Shown here: piece after piece, positions 7,209-12,461 of the stretch | Numbering within the stretch: position 1 is the stretch's first letter | Layout of the letters: each line of letters begins with the position of its first letter | Assembly: GCA_964496755.1 (NCBI GenBank) | Contig: CAZCBD010000047.1 | Location: 1 to 15,395, forward strand | Length of the DNA: 15,395 nt | Direction: 5' to 3' | DNA from: CAZCBD01 sp964496755 | Lineage (GTDB): Bacteria > Bacteroidota > Ignavibacteria > Ignavibacteriales > Melioribacteraceae | Program-made: the position numbers and the translations under genes | Notes under the pieces: model-generated | What the model was told of the DNA's origin: nothing | Seen by the model: the letters and a program-made list of their open reading frames with translations, nothing else | The model's database searches: none

Positions 7209-8834
7209 TTAATCAATTAATCTTGTTTCGGGAATTGTTTTTTTCTTTTTTGGTAAAAGAAATTTCTTCGGTTTTTCTTTTAAAACTTTTTTCAACCAAT
7301 TTTCGGAATATCCTTTCTGATGCGGATATCCTCTTTCATTTTGCACATATCCATCGTTATATTTTCTAATTAGATATTCTCCCAAATCTTTCCATTTTTT
7401 TACAACATCTTCTCCGTGCAAAACAGAATAATCAGTCAAAAAATCAATAGCTAAAGCTTTATCTTTGTTTAACATAGAAATTGCGGTTTTTTCAACTTCC
7501 GGTTGGAATCTTAAAAATTTCCCTTCAATACTTTTTTGCACTTTTTGGATATCAATTTTCATATCCGAATATCGTAAATTTGCAAAATTAGAAACAAAAT
7601 TAAAGACCCACCAAGCTGAATCCCATGAAAATTTGTTCATTCTGCCCCGAGTATATGATTCGGGTACATCTGATATGGAACAATAAAGCGGTATATAGCA
7701 AGTGAAATATGTATCATCTACGCCATACCATAATAAACCGCCAACTTCGTTTGGCAACCAATTTCTCATTTGTCCGACCAGTGAAAAACCTGTTTGTTGC
7801 GTTGAAATGGGTCTTTCCCATGCGTATTCTTTCCCGTTTATTTTCCAATTCATGGGGCGATAACGAACCGGGCAATTATACGGACCTGCGTCAACACCCT
7901 TCGTCATATCAAAATCGGTTCCTTCATAATGGTCCCTCATCAATGAAAACACATCTTCAACAGATATTTTTTTGTCGGGCTTAATAAAAAGCGGATATCT
8001 TTCGGCCCCTTTAATTCCTCTGTGATAATCTGAGGAAAGGTTCAGTGATGGAGCTGCTCTTCTGAAAAGGCTCCAAACTCTTGCTTCGGCATATCTTTTG
8101 TTTTTAGGAGTTGAGGGGCAATATGCTTCACAAAAGCTAAAATCTCCGTCTTTTTCCGGATTATAATATCCCTTTTTAATTGCTAGAGAAATAACATCTT
8201 TTGAATACAAACAATTTTCCGGATCATTTAACGGGAAATTCCCTATTCTGGCTTTGTTGGCGTGGGCTGAAATATATCCGTCGGGAATTTTAACTGCAAC
8301 CCAAACAGCACCTTTTTTATCGGGGCCTCTCCCTATCATTTCTAAAATCCAAGCTTCATTCTTATCGCCTATCGAAAAAGACTCACCTGTGGAAGCATAG
8401 CCATATTGTTCAACCAAATCGGTCATAACTTTTATGGCTTCTTTTGCGGTTTTGGCACGTTGCAATGCAAGTTGCATTAATTTCCAATAATGAATTAGTC
8501 CATTTTTGTTTTGTAATTCCAATCTACCGTCAAAAGTAGTTTCAGCTATAGTTACTTGGTGTTCATTCATTAATTTCACTACTTTGTAAGTATGTCTCAC
8601 TTGGTGAATTTTTCCTTTTAGTTTACCGTTCCAGCCTCTGATTTCAAGAGAATCATTTTCAGGATAATCCTTTGCAGGCAAAAGACCTAATGTAGGATGA
8701 AATTCTCCATCACAAGTATAAGTAATAATAACGGATCCATCTTTTGATGCTCCTTTTGTTACAATTAAATTTGTGCATGCTAAGCTAGCGGATGCATAAA
8801 CAATTAATAACAAAACAAATAGTTTTATTTTCAT
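7209..8834 (-). CDS. Secreted dipeptidase, peptidase family C69 (N-terminal nucleophile hydrolase)
   Basis: 541 residues. Family C69 dipeptidases are Ntn hydrolases whose free N-terminal cysteine, exposed by processing, attacks the peptide bond. Seen: a signal peptide (residues 1-19, MKIKLF then a hydrophobic core ending in ASASLA) and Cys20 directly after it in CTNLIVTKGASKDGS, the family's catalytic start. Further C69 features are ESFSIGDKNEAWILEMIGRG (~150-169), VWVAVKIPDGYISAHANKARI (~177-197) and the late GPYNCPVRYRP block. Signal peptidase cleavage would by itself give the active N-terminal Cys. Reading Cys20 as a lipidated lipobox cysteine is possible but the -3 residue is Ser rather than Leu, and lipidation would block the nucleophile. 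The C-terminal ~15 residues are very lysine-rich. A GGGGG tract lies 4 nt before the ATG. Substrate unknown; extracytoplasmic peptide breakdown is inferred. Confidence 0.93.
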   Translation of the reverse strand: MKIKLFVLLLIVYASASLACTNLIVTKGASKDGSVIITYTCDGEFHPTLGLLPAKDYPENDSLEIRGWNGKLKGKIHQVRHTYKVVKLMNEHQVTIAETTFDGRLELQNKNGLIHYWKLMQLALQRAKTAKEAIKVMTDLVEQYGYASTGESFSIGDKNEAWILEMIGRGPDKKGAVWVAVKIPDGYISAHANKARIGNFPLNDPENCLYSKDVISLAIKKGYYNPEKDGDFSFCEAYCPSTPKNKRYAEARVWSLFRRAAPSLNLSSDYHRGIKGAERYPLFIKPDKKISVEDVFSLMRDHYEGTDFDMTKGVDAGPYNCPVRYRPMNWKINGKEYAWERPISTQQTGFSLVGQMRNWLPNEVGGLLWYGVDDTYFTCYIPLYCSISDVPESYTRGRMNKFSWDSAWWVFNFVSNFANLRYSDMKIDIQKVQKSIEGKFLRFQPEVEKTAISMLNKDKALAIDFLTDYSVLHGEDVVKKWKDLGEYLIRKYNDGYVQNERGYPHQKGYSENWLKKVLKEKPKKFLLPKKKKTIPETRLID

Positions 8835-9101
8835 TTTTCCCCCAAAATTATGTGTTATTTAAATTTAAGAAAAATTTTATGGTTTATTTATTTAATTTAT
8901 TCATTATTTGGCATAAATATGTTTATAATTTTTATTTATTTAGTTAGTTTTATTTATAATGATTATTTTATGAGAATATTTTGCGGTATACCCTTATTTT
9001 TTAATAATTTTTATACTTTTTTCTTTGAAATAAAAAAAATTTTTTTTACTTTTGTATTGAAATTCTCGTTCATAACTCGTTCCAATTCTTTATTTATTTC
9101 A

Positions 9102-9130
9102 GGCCCGTGCAATGCGGGCTGTTTTATTTT
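9102..9130 (+). terminator. Orphan terminator-like hairpin facing plus strand
   Basis: GCCCG (9103-9107) pairs with CGGGC (9115-9119), loop TGCAATG, followed on the plus strand by TGTTTTATTTT. No plus-strand gene ends here. On the minus strand, where the neighbouring gene is transcribed, the stem is not followed by a U-tract. Confidence 0.35.
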
Positions 9131-9170
9131 AAATGCGTTTCTTTCGATGCTACCTGCCGTAGATTAAATT

Positions 9171-9204
9171 CCGGAATATTTTCCTGTCCGGAATATTTTC
9201 CTGT
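9171..9204. repeat. 17-bp exact tandem duplication
   Basis: ccggaatattttcctgt occurs at 9171-9187 and again directly at 9188-9204 with no mismatch. Each copy contains a GGAA-TATT-TTCC mini-dyad, and TTCCGGAA marks the left border. It sits 9 bp past the stop of the small membrane-protein gene. A slippage duplication is the simplest origin. Confidence 0.95.
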
Positions 9205-9212
9205 TCTGTTTT

Positions 9213-9644
9213 CTAAAAAATTCGTTTTGCATCATTTAAAGTATCAAGTCTTTTTTTATGAAATAACGAGTAATATCGAATATCTCCCGGAGCATGCGAA
9301 ATAATACCGGAAATAATAATTACGGTAATTAATAAGAAAACAGAGTAATCAGGGAAAAAATATATTAAAAGTATGAAAAAAAGTTTTAGAGTAATAGCCA
9401 AGCCACGTAATTGAATTAACCAAATTCCGTTTGACCAAATTTCAAGTCCCACAAATAAAACACCTGACAACATTGTTAATCCCCACCAAAATTGCCATTC
9501 ATGATTTGCCGAATGGTAAATAAATTTACCGCTAATACCGAAAAAACCAATTAAGTGAAGGGTTCTAATTATAATTTTAACCCACCGCTTGAATTTAAGT
9601 TTGCGATTTTCTTTCGGAAACAATATTGATTTCAATCTATGCAT
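9213..9644 (-). CDS. Conserved four-helix membrane protein of unknown function
   Basis: 143 residues. About four membrane segments are seen (~24-43, 53-70, 81-97, 99-116), with a basic N-terminus (KENRKLKFKRW). Recurrent-looking features are RTLHLIGFFG, LEIWSNGIWLIQLRG before helix 3, and SHAPGDIRYYSLFHKKRL after helix 4. Histidines at 30, 44, 48, 117 and 129 near the membrane edges could bind a metal or haem, but this is only a possibility. I do not recognise a named family, though the pattern looks like conserved hypothetical membrane proteins of other bacteria rather than random translation. It follows the radical SAM gene but a strong terminator lies between them, so it probably has its own promoter. 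No clear Shine-Dalgarno is visible before the ATG. Confidence 0.8.
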   Translation of the reverse strand: MHRLKSILFPKENRKLKFKRWVKIIIRTLHLIGFFGISGKFIYHSANHEWQFWWGLTMLSGVLFVGLEIWSNGIWLIQLRGLAITLKLFFILLIYFFPDYSVFLLITVIIISGIISHAPGDIRYYSLFHKKRLDTLNDAKRIF

Positions 9645-9673
9645 AGAAACTATTTATTTGTGAATTTTAAAAT

Positions 9674-9709
9674 AAAAAAAGCTACTTGGAATAAAAACCC
9701 AAGTAGCTT
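9674..9709 (-). terminator. Intrinsic terminator after the radical SAM gene
   Basis: AAGCTACTTGG (9679-9689) pairs over 11 bp with CCAAGTAGCTT (9699-9709). The minus-strand stem runs into TTTTTTTATTTT. On the plus strand it is also followed by ATTATTTTTTTT, so it could work in both directions. It lies 22 nt after the radical SAM stop. Confidence 0.88.
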
Positions 9710-9730
9710 GATTATTTTTTTTAGTAACTA

Positions 9731-10750
9731 TTAAGCTTCGGAGTATTTTAAATAAATATCTTTATTTAAATACTGCTCTGCTAAACAATTACCTTTAGGG
9801 TCTTTAATTAAATAGCATGCAGGGAAAGGATAAGCTCTGATCTTATCAGCTTGTTCGGAAAACCAAACTTTCTTCAAAGAGGAATTTTTCACATTGCCCA
9901 TCCATGTAAACTCTTTTGCAATGTCGCATCCGATTACATCAAAATCAGAAGTTATTTCCACATGAGTTACACCGGCCGTACAACTTGCACAATTAAAAGT
10001 GGAACCCGGATTAAATTTTTCGGGATCATCTTCCATTCTATGCATCAGACGCATAATATTCAATCCGGTAATCAGAATATCTTTTGGCATTTTTTTCATA
10101 TGATTTTCAAGTGCTTGCCAAAATTTTTTATTTTCATCTTCACTTATAAACATGTCGTCATACTTTAGAGACTGGTCGGTTCGTTGAAGATTCATCAAAT
10201 GAAATCTTTTTACTCGCGGATAATATGTATCGATTAAATCATATATTTCGCTTATGTTATGAGTATTTAAAACAGTAGCAATTTGCAAGCGAATATTAGT
10301 TTTTTCGCACAGACGATTTAGATTTTCAATCACAAGATTGCCTTTGCCACGGGTTTTGTCATGTGTTTCCGGATACAAGCCGTCTAGTGAAATTTGTAGT
10401 AGAAAATTATCGTAGCCCTTAACAACAGATAATAATTTTTGAATTGTATCTTCACTAAATAAAGTTCCATTCGATAAAACACCCAAATTAATTCCACTTT
10501 TCAAAAATCTTTCAATTAATTTGTAAATTCCTGGATTTAGAAACGGTTCGCCACCGGCCAGAGTAACATCGAAAACATCCATTTCAATAATTTCATCTGC
10601 AAGTTTCAACATTCTATCTTCCTGCATTAAAGTGCCTTTGAAAGGCATTGCATAACAATATTTACAATTCAGATTACATGTATCTGCAATCCACATACAA
10701 ACAACAAAGGGGGATTTTAATGTTGGAGTAATTGATTTTAATGGATCCAT
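9731..10750 (-). CDS. Radical SAM/SPASM enzyme, probable peptide-modifying maturase
   Basis: 339 residues. Seen: the SAM-cluster motif CNLNCKYC (Cys25, 29, 32), the GGEP motif (66-69), LSNGT (92-96), QISLDG (119-124), and a C-terminal SPASM region with C254-ASC257TAG, Cys275, Cys312 and Cys322 that should hold at least one auxiliary 4Fe-4S cluster. This is the PqqE/AlbA-like class that makes C-C, thioether or other crosslinks on ribosomal peptides, or acts on protein side chains. The gene overlaps the PqqD-like gene by 13 nt (their shared ATGGATCCAT), so translation is coupled and the two proteins are likely partners. That pairing is what favours a RiPP maturase over an anaerobic sulfatase-type activator. 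Substrate and bond formed are unknown; no precursor peptide gene is evident. A strong terminator closes the unit. Confidence 0.88.
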   Translation of the reverse strand: MDPLKSITPTLKSPFVVCMWIADTCNLNCKYCYAMPFKGTLMQEDRMLKLADEIIEMDVFDVTLAGGEPFLNPGIYKLIERFLKSGINLGVLSNGTLFSEDTIQKLLSVVKGYDNFLLQISLDGLYPETHDKTRGKGNLVIENLNRLCEKTNIRLQIATVLNTHNISEIYDLIDTYYPRVKRFHLMNLQRTDQSLKYDDMFISEDENKKFWQALENHMKKMPKDILITGLNIMRLMHRMEDDPEKFNPGSTFNCASCTAGVTHVEITSDFDVIGCDIAKEFTWMGNVKNSSLKKVWFSEQADKIRAYPFPACYLIKDPKGNCLAEQYLNKDIYLKYSEA

Positions 10751-11262
10751 AATCCGGCCCCGCGTAAGAATGAAATAAATTCGTTAGTATCTTCGCGTTT
10801 AAAAATTCTGCTTTTAAATTCTTTAACTTTTTCTTTTCTTTTTAAAGTAGATTGAATTTCCCTAAAAAGTTCTAAACCACTTTCATTTACTTTATACACT
10901 TTATCGCTAAATGGATCGTAGATAATGCCTCCAAAATCTTCTTCTCGTGTAAGAGCAAGTAGAATAGGGTCTGCTTCCGGATGTTCGAATATTCCGGTGA
11001 TGGCTTTTGTGTGATCGGTAACCCATTTTGCGTGTAACCATTGGGCTGGCCAATCATTTGCTTTTCTTAAAAATTCATCATCTCTAATTCGTTGATATTT
11101 TAAAAGATCGCCTGCTTCTGTTAAGATTTCTCTGGAATCAATATTTCTTTTGATAAAACTATCATGCGAAACTCCTTCCGGAAATTCTTGATGCAAGGAA
11201 TACATGAATAACTCGATTTGGGGTTTTTCATGACTTTCTTTTGATATTTCTCTTTTTGACAT
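10738..11262 (-). CDS. PqqD-like protein (RRE fold) with a ~105-residue N-terminal extension
   Basis: 174 residues. Residues ~108-174 follow the PqqD pattern: two or three short strands (GGIIYDP, KVYKVNESG), the helix LELFREIQ, and the closing helix EDTNEFISFLRGAGLWI. PqqD-type domains bind the leader of a precursor peptide and hand it to a radical SAM maturase. The N-terminal ~105 residues are not part of a normal PqqD (about 90 in all); they are hydrophilic, helical and Trp-containing (NDWPAQWLHAKWV), with no family I know. One segment, SFIKRNIDSREILTEAGDLL, loosely recalls nitrile-hydratase-type leader helices, a weak impression only. The gene has the best Shine-Dalgarno of the window (AAGGAGG, 6-nt spacing) and is coupled to the radical SAM gene. 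The assignment of the C-terminal domain is fairly secure; the role of the extension is unknown. Confidence 0.75.
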   Translation of the reverse strand: MSKREISKESHEKPQIELFMYSLHQEFPEGVSHDSFIKRNIDSREILTEAGDLLKYQRIRDDEFLRKANDWPAQWLHAKWVTDHTKAITGIFEHPEADPILLALTREEDFGGIIYDPFSDKVYKVNESGLELFREIQSTLKRKEKVKEFKSRIFKREDTNEFISFLRGAGLWIH

Positions 11263-11268
11263 GACTGT

Positions 11269-11275
11269 CCTCCTT
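11269..11275 (-). promoter_or_regulatory. Strong Shine-Dalgarno of the PqqD-like gene
   Basis: AAGGAGG on the minus strand, 6 nt before the ATG at 11262. It fixes the start and implies higher translation than most genes in this window, whose binding sites are weak. Confidence 0.9.
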
Positions 11276-11283
11276 ATTTGTGA

Positions 11284-11400
11284 TTATTGTTTTTCACTTT
11301 GCATATATTGCAAAGCATCTATAACAATTTTCTTGGGTCTAATCCTTCCGGGCAAGCCCTAACTATTTGCCGTTAGCCCATAATAATATTTGAAAAATAA
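11284..11400 (-). promoter_or_regulatory. Hairpin-rich leader of the PqqD/radical SAM operon
   Basis: On the minus strand the leader can form CTAAC/GTTAG (11359-11363 with 11372-11376), GGGC-TT-GCCC (11350-11353 with 11356-11359) and CTTTGCA/TGCAAAG (11297-11303 with 11309-11315, 5-nt loop). The first two share bases, and GCCC at 11376-11379 gives another partner, so alternative folds are possible. No known riboswitch class was recognised. The region must also carry the promoter, whose elements I could not place with confidence. Confidence 0.35.
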
Positions 11401-11426
11401 AAATGCAACAAAAAAATAGAATTTTA

Positions 11427-12401
11427 TTATTTCTTGGTTTTTGCTAAAATTCCAACAGGTGTTTTTGCTTTTTTATTTTTTAATACCCTTATAATATTTT
11501 CCGCGGCCAATTCTGCCATAGCATCTCTGGTTTCAAAAGTTGCGCTACCCAAGTGCGGAAGTAAAACAACATTGTCTAATTTCAACAATTGAGGATTAAT
11601 ATTCGGTTCGTTTTCATAAACATCAAAACCTGCGGAAAATATTTTTTTTGCTTTTAGCATTTTAATTAATTCATTTTCATCAACAATCTCGCCTCTGGCA
11701 GTATTAATCAAAATAGTGGTTGGTTTCATTAAAGATAAGAGAGTTTTATCAAGCAAATGAAAAGTATTATTTGTTAAAGGTAAATGCAAAGAAATTATAT
11801 CCGAAGAAGCAAGCAATTTTTTTAATGAAACTTTTTTTGCATTCAATTCACTTTCAAAATCAACTTTTTTGGTTCTATTATAATAGATTATTTTTGTCCC
11901 GAATGCCTTTAATCTTTTTGCAGTTGCTTGCCCGATTCTTCCGGCACCAATAATACCTACTGTTTTTCCCTTTAATTCCATTCCTAATAATAACTTGGGT
12001 TGCCATCCGTTAAATTTGTTTTGGCGCATTAATTTTTCACCTTCCGGCAACCTACGTGCACAAGCTAATATTAATGTTAAAGCTATATCGGCAGTTGCAT
12101 CAGTAAGAATATCGGGAGTATTGCAAACTGTTATTCCCTTTTCGTTTGCATACTCTACATCAATATTATTATATCCCACTGCATAATTTGCAATCACCTT
12201 GCAATTTTGAAGTTTGTCAATGATTTCCGGGGTAAATTTATCTGTGAGCAAGCTTAAAATTCCATCCGAATATTTAGCTGATTTAATCAGTTCATTTTTA
12301 GAAATGGGTTTATTTTTTTTATAAACTTCAATTTCAAATCCGGCATCCTTTAATTTTTGTTCGGCTACCTTTGGAATTTCCCTTGTAATAAAAACTTTCA
12401 T
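11427..12401 (-). CDS. D-2-hydroxyacid dehydrogenase (glyoxylate/hydroxypyruvate reductase-like)
   Basis: 324 residues, normal length. The family reduces 2-keto acids such as glyoxylate or hydroxypyruvate to D-2-hydroxyacids with NAD(P)H in the cytoplasm. Seen: the substrate-binding loop NYAVGYNNIDV (~72-82), the nucleotide motif GIIGAGRIGQ (149-158), and the catalytic triad Arg236 (NTARGEIVDE), Glu265 (YENEP) and His283 (LPHLGSAT). The residues after the second Rossmann strand are YYNRTKK, with no acidic residue at the usual NAD ribose-binding place and basic ones instead, which points to NADPH. The closest named kin are GyaR/GRHPR-type enzymes rather than SerA, because no C-terminal ACT domain is present. 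A GAGG sits ~5 nt before the ATG. It lies 60 bp after spmAB on the same strand, without a clear terminator between, so co-transcription is possible. Exact substrate is unsure. Confidence 0.93.
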   Translation of the reverse strand: MKVFITREIPKVAEQKLKDAGFEIEVYKKNKPISKNELIKSAKYSDGILSLLTDKFTPEIIDKLQNCKVIANYAVGYNNIDVEYANEKGITVCNTPDILTDATADIALTLILACARRLPEGEKLMRQNKFNGWQPKLLLGMELKGKTVGIIGAGRIGQATAKRLKAFGTKIIYYNRTKKVDFESELNAKKVSLKKLLASSDIISLHLPLTNNTFHLLDKTLLSLMKPTTILINTARGEIVDENELIKMLKAKKIFSAGFDVYENEPNINPQLLKLDNVVLLPHLGSATFETRDAMAELAAENIIRVLKNKKAKTPVGILAKTKK

Positions 12402-12461
12402 AAAACCTCGAATAATTTATTCATTATTAATTTAATTTTTAATTACTTAACCTTAATAATT

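Larger units (their letters stand above)
8835..9212. other. 378-bp non-coding gap, T-rich on the plus strand
   Basis: The gap lies between the start of the C69 gene and the end of the small membrane-protein gene. It must carry the C69 promoter on the minus strand, but the AT content makes individual -10/-35 calls unreliable. Visible structure: an A8/T8 tract near 9037-9052, a GC-rich hairpin at 9102-9120 and a 17-bp tandem repeat at 9171-9204. A 105-codon plus-strand reading frame across it is almost all Phe, Ile, Tyr and Leu, as expected from T-rich non-coding DNA. Confidence 0.7.

Noticed and set aside
7709..7984. Plus-strand 91-codon ORF opposite the C69 peptidase
   Set aside because: The real gene is fully covered by family motifs on the minus strand; this frame has no coherent domain.
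9037..9052. A8/T8 tract as an origin or special DNA-bending site
   Set aside because: Such tracts are common in this AT-rich DNA; no DnaA boxes or other origin features are seen.
8850..9167. Plus-strand 105-codon ORF before the orphan hairpin
   Set aside because: Composition is nearly all Phe, Ile, Tyr, Leu as forced by T-rich DNA. It has no ribosome binding site, and the terminator-like hairpin lies inside it.
9851..10168. Plus-strand 105-codon ORF opposite the radical SAM gene
   Set aside because: It overlaps the SPASM-coding region, which is clearly coding on the minus strand; Cys/His richness is a mirror effect.
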